Source of the DNA: Pseudoalteromonas sp. TB64 | GTDB taxonomy: Bacteria > Pseudomonadota > Gammaproteobacteria > Enterobacterales > Alteromonadaceae | Assembly (NCBI RefSeq): GCF_000498095.1 | Contig: NZ_AUTQ01000081.1 | Coordinates: forward strand, 10,311-54,780 | DNA: 44,470 nucleotides | Direction of reading: 5' to 3' | In this document: positions 1 to 9,600 of the stretch, one piece after another | Layout of the letters: the number at the start of each line of letters is the position of its first letter | Position numbering within the stretch: the first letter of the stretch is position 1 | Notes under the pieces: generated by a model | Told to the model about the DNA's origin: nothing | Databases searched by the model: none | Seen by the model: only the letters and a program-made list of their open reading frames with translations | Program-made: the position numbers and the translations under genes

Positions 1-1079
1 GCTTTACCACGTTGGGTTGCTATTAAATCGGCTAGTAAAAACAATGCAGCACTAACAAGTGTTGAATGTACCAAATAATATAACAGCGCAGCAGTCGCAT
101 TTACGTTTTGTAATGCAATCAGTGCGACTAAAGTACCTACTGAAACAACAACTAAATTAGCAGTTAATTTACGTAAATCTTGCGCTGCAACTACGCCTAT
201 AGCACCTACAACTATGGTGGCAATAGCTAACCCCCATAACCAAGGTTGTGCCATATGTTCAAGTTCGCCAGCTTGCTCTCCAAATATCACTGTATATACA
301 CGTAACATGGCATATACACCAACTTTGGTCATAATTGCGAATAACGCTGCAACCACAGGTTTCGCACTCGCATAAGTATTTGGCAACCATAAATGAAGTG
401 GTAGTAATGCCCCTTTTAACGCAAATACAACAAGTAGTAATAAACCACCCGCTTTTGCTAAATAAACATCATCGCCAGTAAGAAGTGGCATTTTGCGTGC
501 CATATCAGCAATATTAAGCGTGCCTAATACGCCATATAAAATACCTAAGCCAATTAAAAATACGCTTGAACCTACTAGGTTTAATATTACGTATTGCAGC
601 GCTGCACGCGTGTTTTGTTTATCGCCTGCGTGCATAAGCAATGCATATGAGGCAATAAGTAGCACTTCAAAAAATACAAATACGTTAAATAAATCGCCAG
701 TTAAAAAAGCGCCGTTAACGCCCAATACTAAAAAGTGAACTAACGGGTGAAAAAAGCTGCCTTTTTCATCATCCCCTGCACAACTATATAAAATAACACC
801 TAACCCTAAAAAAGAAGTTAGCGTTACTAATAATGTTGAGAGCATATCGGCAACAAGTACTATACCAAACGGCGCAGACCAGTTACCAATGGCGTACACG
901 TTAATACCTGTGTTATACACATGTATTAATAAAAACACGCTTACTGCAAACGTAATTATGCCCATAATACTTGAGGCAATACGTCGTATTGGTACGCTTT
1001 TACCACACGGTGGCAGCAGTAAAATAACCGCAGCAAACATGGGTAATAAAATAGGTAAGGATGCTAAATGTTGAATCAT
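1..1079 (-). CDS. mnhD: Na+/H+ antiporter subunit D (MnhD/MrpD), 3' end outside window
   Basis: About 359 residues are present; the C-terminus lies beyond base 1. The protein is a membrane subunit of the Mrp/Mnh multisubunit cation/proton antiporter, homologous to proton-pumping subunits of complex I. The translation begins MIQHLASLPILLPMFAAVIL and is a series of hydrophobic segments. It contains the family features FNVFVFFEVLLIASYALL, ALKGALLPLHLWLPNTYASA and, near the window edge, LLYYLVHSTLVSAALFLLAD. The ATG (1077-1079) overlaps the TGA of mnhC (1076-1078), so the two are translationally coupled. Remaining subunits (E, F, G) would be expected further left. The family call is firm; the true length cannot be seen. 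Confidence 0.92.
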   Translation of the reverse strand, partial: MIQHLASLPILLPMFAAVILLLPPCGKSVPIRRIASSIMGIITFAVSVFLLIHVYNTGINVYAIGNWSAPFGIVLVADMLSTLLVTLTSFLGLGVILYSCAGDDEKGSFFHPLVHFLVLGVNGAFLTGDLFNVFVFFEVLLIASYALLMHAGDKQNTRAALQYVILNLVGSSVFLIGLGILYGVLGTLNIADMARKMPLLTGDDVYLAKAGGLLLLVVFALKGALLPLHLWLPNTYASAKPVVAALFAIMTKVGVYAMLRVYTVIFGEQAGELEHMAQPWLWGLAIATIVVGAIGVVAAQDLRKLTANLVVVSVGTLVALIALQNVNATAALLYYLVHSTLVSAALFLLADLIATQRGK

Positions 1080-1429
1080 TTTTGCTCCTTATTTTCAGCC
1101 GACATTTTTACCAAATGACCATCAACATGGTCGCTACCTAAGTCGGCACGACCACGGATTGCTAAAATAACGACAAATGCTGTCATTGCAAAACCAATCA
1201 CTATTGCAGTTAACACTAATGCTTGAGGTAAAGGGTCAGCGTAGTCGGCACCAGTACCAAGTACTACTGCTTTGTTAATGGTAAGACGACCAGCAGAAAA
1301 CAAAAATAAATTAACTGCGTATGAAATCATAGTAAGCCCTAGCACTACAGGGAATGTACGCGCTCTTAGCAGTAAAAAAATACCGCAACTCACTAATACT
1401 CCAACGCAACATGCGTACAATAATTCCAT
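1076..1429 (-). CDS. mnhC: Na+/H+ antiporter subunit C (MnhC/MrpC)
   Basis: A 117-residue membrane protein with three hydrophobic segments, related to NuoK. The sequences FPVVLGLTMISYAVNLFLF and PLPQALVLTAIVIGFAMTAF match the MnhC/MrpC family, and the length is usual. It is a subunit of the Mrp-type cation/proton antiporter in the inner membrane. Its ATG (1427-1429) shares one base with the TAA of mnhA (1429-1431), and its TGA overlaps the start of mnhD, so the genes form a tight operon with coupled translation. The C-terminal tail (about residues 95-117) is charged and probably cytoplasmic. Confidence 0.93.
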   Translation of the reverse strand: MELLYACCVGVLVSCGIFLLLRARTFPVVLGLTMISYAVNLFLFSAGRLTINKAVVLGTGADYADPLPQALVLTAIVIGFAMTAFVVILAIRGRADLGSDHVDGHLVKMSAENKEQK

Positions 1430-4221
1430 TAAATATTTACCTCTTTGTTCTGGGTATCTGCTGTCATGTTACCTAAGCTTGCTAAAATCATTAGTGTAGC
1501 GCCCACAACCGTTAAGTACACACCTAGGTCAAATACAATAGCACTGGCAAGCTCTGTTTTACCGATAAATGGTATATCGAAATAATCAAACCACGTTGTT
1601 AAAAATGGCTTATCGAAGAACCAACTACCCACGCCTGTAAACATTGCAATAGCGATACCTGAGGCAATTATTTTACGGTAATTAACATCAAAACGTTCGC
1701 TTATCCATGCGGAACCATGCGCCATATATTGCAAAATAAAGGCAATAGATGTAACTAAGCCAGCAATAAACCCACCGCCTGGTAAGTTATGACCTCGTAA
1801 GAAAATATACGCCGATACTAACAAAGCAAGTGGTAATAAACTGTGTGAAATACTCGCTAACAAAATAGGATGACGCTCTCGTGCCCATGGGCGTCCTTCA
1901 CCATCACTCGCTGGCATAAACAGAGGAATTCTAGAAAGCATTTTAAATATGCCTAATGCAGCAATACCTAAAACAGTAATCTCACCAAGCGTATCAAATC
2001 CTCTAAAATCAACCAAAATAACATTAACAACGTTAGTACCACCACCACCTGTTTTTGCGTTGGCAATAAAAAAGTCAGAAATCGATTCAAGTGGGCGTGT
2101 AAGCAGTGCATAACAAATACTAGCTATAACTACACCTAAAGTAGAAGCTATACCGATATCGCGTAAAATACGCAGCGAACTTGATTCTTTTGGCGTATGT
2201 TGAGGCAAAAAGAATAACGCCAGCATAAGCAGTATAACGGTAGCCACTTCAACGGTAAGTTGAGTAAGTGCTAAGTCGGGCGCCGAAAAACGCGTAAATG
2301 CGACTGACACCATAAGACCCACAATAGAGAGCATTAACAATGCAACCACTCGCGACCTGTGCCAAATAACAGTTGCTAATGCACCTATCATTAATAAACC
2401 GGCACCAATAGCATTGTGTACGTCAATTGGGGTTCTTGGCATACTGCCAGCTAATTGTTGCATTTCAAATAATGGCCAACCAGCACACAGCAATACTACA
2501 CCTAGCATAACGACAAGGTAGCGCTGTAAAGAACCATTTTCAGTATGACTAATTTTTGATTGACACCAAGTTATAACGCTGAGGATAACGCGTTCAAATG
2601 TTTTTTTAGCATTAAATGGCGGTAATGAAGCTTGGAACTGGAACAAATACTTACGATTTACATATATAAACAAACCGCCAACCACAGCCATTGCACTCAT
2701 CAGAAGTGGTAAGTTAAATCCATGCCAAATAGCAACTTGATAATCAGGCATTGCTTTACCTAAAACAGCAGTGGATGCTGCAGATAGAATATCGCCAACT
2801 ACAAAATGTGGAAACATACCAACTAATAAGCAAAGAACAACAAGTATCTCTATTGGTACTCGCATATAACGTGGTGGTTCATGCGGTGTACGTGGTAAAT
2901 CAATTGGGTCGCCATTAAAAAATACATCGTGGATAAAGCGAGCAGAATACGCCACCGAAAATGCACCTGCTATTGTAGCCAGTACTGGAATCAACCAAGA
3001 CATAGAACCAAGAACTTGTTGGTGCAATGTTTCTGCAAAAAACATCTCTTTTGATAAAAAGCCATTAAGCAATGGGACACCTGCCATTGATGCAGCAGCA
3101 ACCATAGCAAGCGTTGCGGTATAGGGTAAAAATCGCCACATACCATTAAGTTTACGCATATCACGCGTGCCTGTTTCGTGATCTATTATGCCTGTAGCCA
3201 TAAATAACGACGCTTTAAACGTTGCGTGATTTATAATATGCAAAATAGCTGCAACGGTAGCAAGCTCAGTATCTAGACCAAGTAATAAGGTAATTAAACC
3301 TAAATGACTTATTGTAGAGTAGGCCAATAGCCCTTTTAAATCGTGTTTAAATAACGCAATGTAAGCGCCAAATAATAAAGTTGTTAAGCCTGTTAACCCT
3401 ACAATTGCAAACCAAATATCAGTACCCGCTAAAGCAGGATAAAAACGAGCCAATAAAAATATACCTGCTTTTACCATAGTAGCAGAGTGTAAATAAGCGC
3501 TTACCGGTGTAGGCGCAGCCATTGCGTGTGGCAGCCAAAAGTGAAACGGAAATTGTGCCGATTTGGTAAATGCACCAAGTAACACTAATACAAGCGCAAA
3601 TTCGTATAAGTCATGCGACTGAATAATCGCCTTACTTGCTAAAATAACATCAAGGTCGTAACTACCAACAATATCACCAAGTATCATTAACCCTGCAAGT
3701 AATGCCAATCCGCCAGCACCCGTTACAGCAAGTGCCATACGCGCACCTTTGCGTGCTTCAGATTTATGCCACCAAAAACTAATGAGTAAAAATGAGCTTA
3801 TGCTAGTTAATTCCCAAAATAACCAAAGTTGAATAACGTTGTTAGACATGACAATGCCAAGCATTGCGGTCATAAATAGCATTAAATAACTGTATAACTT
3901 AGCCATCGAATCGTTAGAGCTTAAGTAATACCGGGTATACAAAATAACTAGTAAGCCTATGCCTAAAATCATAAACATAAACAATAAGCTAAGACCATCT
4001 AACCGCAGTGATAAATCAAGTCCTAAAGATGGGATCCACGACACTGAGTAACGAATTGTTTCACCCGCTAAAGCTGCAGGCGCATGGTATAGCGTAATGC
4101 CTAAAGCAATTAATGGCGCAAGAGCCGTTAAGCTAGCAGATTGATTGCGTGAAAGTTTGCCAGTGCATGCTGAAATAACACTGCCAATTAAGGATAACAA
4201 AGGTATCCAGAGCAAAGTCAT
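1429..4221 (-). CDS. mnhA: Fused Na+/H+ antiporter subunits A and B (MnhAB)
   Basis: A 930-residue polytopic membrane protein. Residues about 1-500 are the NuoL-like antiporter module, with [37 protein letters not shown] and [17 protein letters not shown] carrying the usual charged membrane residues. The middle of the C-terminal half, around [19 protein letters not shown], is the MrpA C-terminal region. The last 130 residues ([20 protein letters not shown], then [19 protein letters not shown]) are a MnhB domain, so A and B are fused as in the Pha/Mrp group 2 arrangement. ATG at 4219-4221 is preceded by AAGG. It is the first gene of the operon and follows a leader with a perfect 9-bp hairpin. 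Likely role is Na+/H+ exchange and pH homeostasis. Confidence 0.93.
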   Translation of the reverse strand: MTLLWIPLLSLIGSVISACTGKLSRNQSASLTALAPLIALGITLYHAPAALAGETIRYSVSWIPSLGLDLSLRLDGLSLLFMFMILGIGLLVILYTRYYLSSNDSMAKLYSYLMLFMTAMLGIVMSNNVIQLWLFWELTSISSFLLISFWWHKSEARKGARMALAVTGAGGLALLAGLMILGDIVGSYDLDVILASKAIIQSHDLYEFALVLVLLGAFTKSAQFPFHFWLPHAMAAPTPVSAYLHSATMVKAGIFLLARFYPALAGTDIWFAIVGLTGLTTLLFGAYIALFKHDLKGLLAYSTISHLGLITLLLGLDTELATVAAILHIINHATFKASLFMATGIIDHETGTRDMRKLNGMWRFLPYTATLAMVAAASMAGVPLLNGFLSKEMFFAETLHQQVLGSMSWLIPVLATIAGAFSVAYSARFIHDVFFNGDPIDLPRTPHEPPRYMRVPIEILVVLCLLVGMFPHFVVGDILSAASTAVLGKAMPDYQVAIWHGFNLPLLMSAMAVVGGLFIYVNRKYLFQFQASLPPFNAKKTFERVILSVITWCQSKISHTENGSLQRYLVVMLGVVLLCAGWPLFEMQQLAGSMPRTPIDVHNAIGAGLLMIGALATVIWHRSRVVALLMLSIVGLMVSVAFTRFSAPDLALTQLTVEVATVILLMLALFFLPQHTPKESSSLRILRDIGIASTLGVVIASICYALLTRPLESISDFFIANAKTGGGGTNVVNVILVDFRGFDTLGEITVLGIAALGIFKMLSRIPLFMPASDGEGRPWARERHPILLASISHSLLPLALLVSAYIFLRGHNLPGGGFIAGLVTSIAFILQYMAHGSAWISERFDVNYRKIIASGIAIAMFTGVGSWFFDKPFLTTWFDYFDIPFIGKTELASAIVFDLGVYLTVVGATLMILASLGNMTADTQNKEVNI

Positions 4222-4256
4222 AATGAAGGGCCTTTTAGAGTCATAAGTTTATCAGT

Positions 4257-4284
4257 GCATCACTTGGTTTACATTAAGTGATGC
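4257..4284 (-). promoter_or_regulatory. Hairpin in the mnh operon leader
   Basis: A perfect inverted repeat, gcatcactt (4257-4265) and aagtgatgc (4276-4284), with a 10-base loop, lies 36 bases upstream of the mnhA start. In the mRNA it would form a 9-bp stem. As DNA it could be an operator instead. There is no gene upstream on the plus strand that would need a terminator here. The rest of 4222-4418 shows no gene. Confidence 0.4.
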
Positions 4285-4418
4285 TTTTACTGCCTGTTTT
4301 TTAACGACATTAATACATATAGTTATACTGATAAACATGCTTTTTGTCTATAAAAAGCGGTAGTACCTGAATGAATATTGAACGAAGAAAGTAAAATTAC
4401 GAAAAAAGTATTCTAGGG

Positions 4419-5498
4419 TTAAAAACGGTGAGGGGTAGCCTTTATATGTGCTTGCCAAAGCGCCCTATATTGCCCTGAAAGCCCTATCTGTTGATATTCC
4501 ATAATGGACCAAGTTTTAGATGGTTTATAAGCTGTCCCACCTTGCTGGCAGCTCTCACTTTTATACCATCCTTTAGGCGCAGGTTCCCCGTGCGAAATAA
4601 ATAAGTTAGGTGCAACAAACCCTTTTTTACTACATAACCAAGCTTGTTTTGTATTTGGCAGCGCATATTCATCCTCAAAACCACTAAAATGCATAAGTTC
4701 ATGTAAAAATACGTTGTAGTTAACATGTGAATTCAGCTGCATTATGTTGTTTTGTACATTCGCACTGCCATACCTTGGCATCATTATTATAAAATCAAAT
4801 TTTCCAGAAAGTTGTTTTTTTAATGATGATGACTGCCAATTGCACTGCGCCATTTTATTTACTGTATTTGTGCAATCAATAGCGCCTGCAACATAAACAG
4901 GCTTAGTGAAACAAAATACATTGTTATCAGGTTCTGGTTTTTCGTTGTATTTTTTTATCAGCTCAGAGAGTTTATAAAGTCCGCTACGATGATCGCTCAT
5001 CGTTACCACATTAAACAAACATTGATTATTTACAGGCAACTCTGAACCTAATGCTAAAAAACCAAGGTTGTGTATGAACGATTCTGGAATATTGGTGTAA
5101 GGCGCACTTAATTTTAAATTAAGGTGATTCAAAGTATCGCCTTTAGGCAGTAAACCATTTTTAGCTAATAATTTAAGATCATCCCACCGAGATTGGGTAA
5201 ATAACTGACGTGCTAAATTTTGCCGCTGTGATTCACTTAAGCTATAAATACTTGCTTGCCAAAATAGTTTAGCTGTATCGCTACGTTTATTTTTTAATAA
5301 CCTAAGAGAATACACATATTGCGCCAAAGGAATTTTGTTACGTGCTAACAAAGCGAGCTTAAAATCAGGGAGTAATTGTAAATGCTGAGAAAAATAACGA
5401 GGAAACTGCCAATAACTTTGCACAGCATTGGCTTTTGCGTTTAAAACGTGCCAAAAGCCAAGTACATTATGGTGATTACTGGAGCCAGAAATTAACAA
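4419..5498 (-). CDS. Predicted secreted zinc metallopeptidase (HELMH)
   Basis: At least 359 residues. HELMH (residues 266-270 counted from the TTG at 5498) is an HExxH zinc-binding motif, and FSGFEDEY just after it supplies candidate acidic third ligands, as in M64-like and related secreted peptidases. The N-terminal 140 residues are helical and resemble TPR-like repeats. Several cysteines suggest an exported protein. The in-frame codons upstream of 5498 read KTRVNILKIVGVLLCSLLIS, a typical signal peptide, so the real start must lie upstream of 5498. No ATG, GTG or TTG exists there before the in-frame stop; candidates are CTG at 5550-5552 or ATT at 5529-5531, overlapping the end of nlpI. I do not recognise a named family. 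Confidence 0.65.
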   Translation of the reverse strand: MLISGSSNHHNVLGFWHVLNAKANAVQSYWQFPRYFSQHLQLLPDFKLALLARNKIPLAQYVYSLRLLKNKRSDTAKLFWQASIYSLSESQRQNLARQLFTQSRWDDLKLLAKNGLLPKGDTLNHLNLKLSAPYTNIPESFIHNLGFLALGSELPVNNQCLFNVVTMSDHRSGLYKLSELIKKYNEKPEPDNNVFCFTKPVYVAGAIDCTNTVNKMAQCNWQSSSLKKQLSGKFDFIIMMPRYGSANVQNNIMQLNSHVNYNVFLHELMHFSGFEDEYALPNTKQAWLCSKKGFVAPNLFISHGEPAPKGWYKSESCQQGGTAYKPSKTWSIMEYQQIGLSGQYRALWQAHIKATPHRF

Positions 5499-5532
5499 GC
5501 TACACAGTAATACACCAACTATCTTTAAAATA

Positions 5533-6411
5533 TTAACCCGCGTTTTCGCCAGTCATTAGCTCAAGCTCTAAACGCGCATACTTATATTCAATAAACTCAT
5601 GGACGTTAGTAGCAAGCGCTAATCTAAAATAATCAGAGGCTAAATACTCATTACCTGCGGCTTGGTGTAACTTAGCTAAATAAAAATAAGCTTCGCATAA
5701 GCGCTGCGCATATTCTTGTTCTGACTTAACACCCTCACTGATGCCTGATAAAAATGTGTGTTCACTCATATCACCCGTAAAAAGCGAAATTAGCTGATAC
5801 GCCCATTGTGATTCATCAAGCGCTGTTGCATTTGTTTTTAGCTCAGTAAGCGCTTGCTCTTTATTTTCTTGAGCCTCTGCCAAATAAAGCCATAGTACAC
5901 GGTAAGGATCATTTGGAGAGCGCGCTAAAAACTCAACGAAATCGCTTTTAGCAATATCGGCTCTGTCGCCATAATAAAGTGCAATGCCACGATTTAAATA
6001 AGCGTATTCGTGTTGTTCATCTAGTTCTAATGCCGAATCAAAAAACTCATAAGCTTTTTCGTATTGCTGCATTAGCGTATGTTGAATACCCAAGAAGTTA
6101 TACACTTCTGATAAATCAGGTTTTAACTTTATTGCACGATTAAAGTCAATGCGCGAAAGTGTAGTCATACCTAAGCTATCAAATAGTACACCACGATCGT
6201 AGTACAGCTTTGCTTGTTGTTCGGGACTAAGATCGGCTCTGTTAAGTAGCTCTGAATAACGTGCTATAGCAATTTCACTTCTAAAGTCAGAAGCTAATGG
6301 AGCAGTAAAAGGCACATTAATAATAGGTGTAGGTTCTGACTGTGCAGTTGATTGGCAAGCGCTTAAAGACAAAATAGCGAAAGATGCCAAAGCTAAGTGT
6401 TTGAGTCTCAT
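5533..6411 (-). CDS. nlpI: Lipoprotein NlpI (TPR)
   Basis: 292 residues from the ATG at 6411, which has a good SD (AAGGA, spacing 6). The longer frame to 6441 lacks one. The N-terminus MRLKHLALASFAILSLSACQ is a lipoprotein signal peptide with lipobox LSAC, lipidated at Cys19. TPR helices follow (KLYYDRGVLFDSLGMTTLSR, EVYNFLGIQ, YAYLNRGIALYYGDRAD), closely matching E. coli NlpI. NlpI is an outer-membrane adaptor that brings peptidoglycan hydrolases and the Prc protease together. Its position just downstream of pnp is the same as in E. coli. It overlaps the start region of the downstream predicted metalloprotease. Confidence 0.92.
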   Translation of the reverse strand: MRLKHLALASFAILSLSACQSTAQSEPTPIINVPFTAPLASDFRSEIAIARYSELLNRADLSPEQQAKLYYDRGVLFDSLGMTTLSRIDFNRAIKLKPDLSEVYNFLGIQHTLMQQYEKAYEFFDSALELDEQHEYAYLNRGIALYYGDRADIAKSDFVEFLARSPNDPYRVLWLYLAEAQENKEQALTELKTNATALDESQWAYQLISLFTGDMSEHTFLSGISEGVKSEQEYAQRLCEAYFYLAKLHQAAGNEYLASDYFRLALATNVHEFIEYKYARLELELMTGENAG

Positions 6412-6628
6412 TAAAATCCTTAGTACCAAGATATGTAACAATATGACAGGAAATGCCTGAATAGGTTCATAACAACCGACGAACTATTATTGCCACACTA
6501 AAATTGCTCAATAACAACATCAAATTTAAATGCATTGGTATTCCATTTAAAGTTTTGATCACTATATATGAGTAATTTAGCTTCCTTGAATAATCTTTGT
6601 TTAAATTTAATTAACCTCATTAAAGCAT

Positions 6629-6657
6629 AAAAAAAGGGGCTAAACAGCCCCCTTTTA
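6629..6657 (-). terminator. Terminator after pnp
   Basis: On the minus strand a GGGGCT/AGCCCC stem with a 4-base loop is followed by seven T residues, 39 bases after the pnp stop. The stem is flanked by A- and T-runs on both sides, but no plus-strand gene ends here. It separates pnp from nlpI, which would need read-through or its own promoter in 6442-6628. Confidence 0.85.
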
Positions 6658-6695
6658 TATTATCCAGTAAATATATCTGGATGAAGTATTAGCAA

Positions 6696-8822
6696 TTACG
6701 CGTCAGTTGGCGCGTCAGCTGCAGGTGCTGCTGATTCCATTGCTTCTTTAATACTTAGACGTACACGGCCTTGGCGGTCTACTTCTAGTACTTTAACTTT
6801 AACTTCTTGACCTTCAGAAAGGTGATCTGCAACGTTATTAACGCGCTCAGTACTAATTTGAGAAATATGTACTAGACCATCTTTACCAGGAAGAATGTTT
6901 ACAAACGCACCGAAGTCTACGATACGTACAACTTTACCTTCGTAGATAGTACCTACTTCAAGTTCAGCTGTTAATTGCTCAATACGGCTAATTGCATTAG
7001 CTGCACTTTCGCCATCTGTAGCTGCAATTTTAATTGTACCATCATCACCGATTTCAATCGTTGTACCAGTTTCTTCAGTAAGTTGACGAATAGTTGCGCC
7101 ACCTTTACCGATAACTTCAGCGATTTTCTTCTGTGGGATCTTCATAGTATAAATACGAGGAGCAAATTGAGATAGCTCTTCTGAAGGTGTAGAGATTGCT
7201 TCGTCCATTACCGCTAGGATATGTAAACGTGCTGCTTTTGCTTGTTTAAGAGCAATTTGCATGATCTCTTGAGTAATACCTTCAATTTTAATGTCCATTT
7301 GAAGCGCAGTGATACCGGCAGCAGTACCCGCAACTTTAAAGTCCATGTCACCTAAGTGATCTTCATCACCTAAGATATCTGAAAGAACAACAAACTTTTC
7401 GTCTTCTTTAACTAGACCCATCGCGATACCCGCAACAGATGCTTTAATTGGTACACCAGCATTCATAAGTGCAAGTGAAGTACCACATACAGAAGCCATT
7501 GAAGATGAACCGTTTGATTCAGTGATTTCAGATACTACACGGATTGAATATGGGAATTCAGTCAATGTTGGCATTACAGCAGCGATACCACGCTTAGCAA
7601 GGTTACCATGGCCGATTTCACGACGCTTAGGAGAACCAACAAAACCAGTTTCACCTACACAGAATGGAGGGAAGTTATAGTTAAGCATAAAGTGGTTTTT
7701 GTGAGTACCAGTTAAATCGTCGATTAACTGTGAATCACGTTCTGTACCAAGTGTAGCTGTTACTAACGCTTGAGTTTCACCACGAGTAAAGATAGCAGAA
7801 CCGTGAGTACGCGGTAATACGCCAGTCATTACGTCTAGTGCACGAATCATATCTGGTTCGCGACCATCGATACGTTTTTCGCCAGCAGCGATACGACCAC
7901 GAACGATTTTCTTCTCAAGTGAACCGAAGATTTTACCAACTTCTTGCTTGTCTAAAGACTCGCCTTCAGCAAGTTCAGCTGTTAGTACTGCAACAACTTC
8001 GTCTTTCGCTTCGCCAAGTGCTTCTTTACGCGCTACTTTATCAGTGATTAAGTAAGCTGCGCCTACTTTATCAGCTGCAATTGCTGCTACTTTATCTTCA
8101 AGTACAACGTTTTTAGCCGGTGCAGTCCAATCCCAAGTAGGTTTGCCTGCTTCTGCTTTAAATTCTTCGATTGCAGTGATGATCGCTTGAGATTGCTCAT
8201 GACCATATACAACAGCGCCAAGCATTACGTCTTCTGCAAGTACGTTAGCTTCTGACTCAACCATAAGTACAGCTTTATCAGTACCGGCTACCACTAAATC
8301 AAGTTGGCTTTCTTCAAGCTCTTTTAATGTAGGGTTAAGTACGTATTCGCCGTTGATGTAACCAACACGAGATGCACCAATTGGACCACTGAACGGGATA
8401 CCAGAGATAGCAAGTGCTGCTGAAGTACCAATCATCGCAACCATATCAGGTTGGATTTCAGGGTTTACAGAAACAACAGTAGCAATAACTTGTACTTCGT
8501 TTACGAAACCGCTTGGGAAAAGTGGACGAATTGGACGGTCAATAAGACGTGCAATAAGTGTTTCGCCATCGTTAGGACGACCTTCACGCTTTAAGAAGCC
8601 ACCTGGAATACGACCAGCAGCGTACATACGCTCTTGGTAGTTAACTGTTAGTGGGAAAAAGTCTTGACCTGGTTGAGCTTCACGCTTACCTACAACAGTT
8701 ACTAAAACTGAAGTATCACCAATGCTTACAAGTACTGCGCCGTCAGCTTGACGAGCAATAGCACCTGTTTCTAGGGTTACTGTGTGTTGACCTAGTTGAA
8801 ATTTTTTAATAATTGCTTGCAC
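6696..8822 (-). CDS. pnp: Polyribonucleotide nucleotidyltransferase (PNPase)
   Basis: 708 residues. PNPase degrades RNA 3' to 5' using phosphate and is a component of the RNA degradosome. The first RNase PH domain (about 1-140), helical linker, and second, catalytic RNase PH domain (about 310-545; [25 protein letters not shown]) are followed by a KH domain ([16 protein letters not shown]) and an S1 domain ([19 protein letters not shown]). The start is GTG (8820-8822) with AAGGA nine bases upstream. It lies downstream of rpsO as in E. coli, behind a leader with a long hairpin that suggests RNase III-dependent autoregulation. Confidence 0.97.
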   Translation of the reverse strand: MQAIIKKFQLGQHTVTLETGAIARQADGAVLVSIGDTSVLVTVVGKREAQPGQDFFPLTVNYQERMYAAGRIPGGFLKREGRPNDGETLIARLIDRPIRPLFPSGFVNEVQVIATVVSVNPEIQPDMVAMIGTSAALAISGIPFSGPIGASRVGYINGEYVLNPTLKELEESQLDLVVAGTDKAVLMVESEANVLAEDVMLGAVVYGHEQSQAIITAIEEFKAEAGKPTWDWTAPAKNVVLEDKVAAIAADKVGAAYLITDKVARKEALGEAKDEVVAVLTAELAEGESLDKQEVGKIFGSLEKKIVRGRIAAGEKRIDGREPDMIRALDVMTGVLPRTHGSAIFTRGETQALVTATLGTERDSQLIDDLTGTHKNHFMLNYNFPPFCVGETGFVGSPKRREIGHGNLAKRGIAAVMPTLTEFPYSIRVVSEITESNGSSSMASVCGTSLALMNAGVPIKASVAGIAMGLVKEDEKFVVLSDILGDEDHLGDMDFKVAGTAAGITALQMDIKIEGITQEIMQIALKQAKAARLHILAVMDEAISTPSEELSQFAPRIYTMKIPQKKIAEVIGKGGATIRQLTEETGTTIEIGDDGTIKIAATDGESAANAISRIEQLTAELEVGTIYEGKVVRIVDFGAFVNILPGKDGLVHISQISTERVNNVADHLSEGQEVKVKVLEVDRQGRVRLSIKEAMESAAPAADAPTDA

Positions 8823-8869
8823 TTAAAATATTCCTTAAATGTGTTCTTAAATAAGTTGCCATCAAAGAA

Positions 8870-8924
8870 CCAATTACAGTACATAATTGTATTTATTTTA
8901 AAATCAATTAAGTACTACAATTGG
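8870..8924 (-). promoter_or_regulatory. Long imperfect hairpin in the pnp leader
   Basis: Three matched arm segments nest symmetrically: CCAATT (8870-8875) with AATTGG (8919-8924), AGTAC (8878-8882) with GTACT (8912-8916), and TAATTG (8884-8889) with CAATTA (8905-8910). They are separated by symmetric internal mismatches around a 15-base loop. This gives a stem of about 17 pairs, 48 bases upstream of the pnp start. In E. coli, RNase III cuts a stem in the pnp leader to allow PNPase autoregulation. This is a likely equivalent, inferred from structure and position. Confidence 0.6.
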
Positions 8925-8940
8925 CGATGACGTAAATAAT

Positions 8941-8962
8941 CAAGCTAAACCTTTTTAGCTTG
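8941..8962 (-). promoter_or_regulatory. Second hairpin in the rpsO-pnp spacer
   Basis: A perfect 9-bp stem CAAGCTAAA/TTTAGCTTG with a 4-base loop lies between the rpsO terminator and the large pnp-leader hairpin. There is no T-run next to it, so it is not an obvious terminator. It is probably part of the structured pnp leader. The remainder of 8963-9130 holds no gene. Confidence 0.45.
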
Positions 8963-9132
8963 TGCCGTAGTATATACCAAAGCACCGTTAAAATGCGAGC
9001 CTAGCAATCAGATAAACACGACTCTAAATACGTATTTAAAATCATTTTATCTAGTTTGAATAATGGGGTTTTTATTTTTAAATTCAAGAAGTTTAAAATT
9101 GCTTTGTGCGGTAGGTGAGGAATTTAAGACAC

Positions 9133-9158
9133 AAAAAAAGGAGCTAAAAAGCTCCTTT
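9133..9158 (-). terminator. Terminator after rpsO
   Basis: AAAGGAGCT (9137-9145) pairs with AGCTCCTTT (9150-9158) around an AAAA loop. On the minus strand the stem runs into a T7 tract, a standard intrinsic terminator 16 bases after the rpsO stop. Some read-through into pnp is known in the E. coli counterpart. Confidence 0.85.
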
Positions 9159-9174
9159 CTCTGCAATCAAGTTC

Positions 9175-9444
9175 TTAGCGACGTAAGCCAAGCTCTTGGA
9201 TTAATGCTGTATAACGCGTGATGTTTTTACCTTTAAGGTAATCAAGCAATTTACGGCGAGTACTTACTTTACGAAGCAGACCACGACGTGAGTGGAAGTC
9301 ATGCTTGTGGTCAGCAAAGTGACCTTGAAGCTTGTTGATATCAAAAGTAAGTAAAGCTACTTGTACTTCAGGTGAACCAGTGTCGCCTTCAGCACGTGCA
9401 AATTTAGCAATGATATCGATTTTTTCTTGATTACTTAGTGACAT
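9175..9444 (-). CDS. rpsO: 30S ribosomal protein S15
   Basis: 89 residues, the usual length. [40 protein letters not shown] and [20 protein letters not shown] are characteristic of S15. It binds 16S rRNA helices 20-22 in the 30S platform and early in assembly. It sits between truB and pnp as in E. coli. S15 often represses its own mRNA through a leader structure. The leader here (9445-9600) contains two strong inverted repeats, but I cannot assign an S15 operator from sequence alone. Confidence 0.97.
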   Translation of the reverse strand: MSLSNQEKIDIIAKFARAEGDTGSPEVQVALLTFDINKLQGHFADHKHDFHSRRGLLRKVSTRRKLLDYLKGKNITRYTALIQELGLRR

Positions 9445-9530
9445 AATAACTCCAGAAATTAAATTTAAAAGGTGTCTTAGCCGATCACTAATTCAGCCAA
9501 AACGATTAAGCGGGCGTATTCTACCAACTG

Positions 9531-9595
9531 TGGGGATAACTACAAGTTAATTATCCCCAATATGTATTAATAAGCTGTCGTTAATAATACATATT
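9531..9595 (-). promoter_or_regulatory. Two tandem hairpins between truB and rpsO
   Basis: Two adjacent stems occur: TGGGGATAA/TTATCCCCA (9531-9539, 9551-9559) and AATATGTATTA/TAATACATATT (9559-9569, 9585-9595). Neither is followed by a T-run on the minus strand. They may be RNA processing or stability elements, or part of an rpsO leader control region. In this highly expressed operon they could separate truB from rpsO mRNA. Confidence 0.45.
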
Positions 9596-9600
9596 ACTTT

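Noticed and set aside
1-1079. mnhD as a truncated pseudogene
   Set aside because: The frame is open to the window edge, so it is cut by the window, not by mutation.
9531-9595. S15 autoregulatory pseudoknot
   Set aside because: The hairpins are strong, but I cannot show the pseudoknot or overlap with the rpsO SD.
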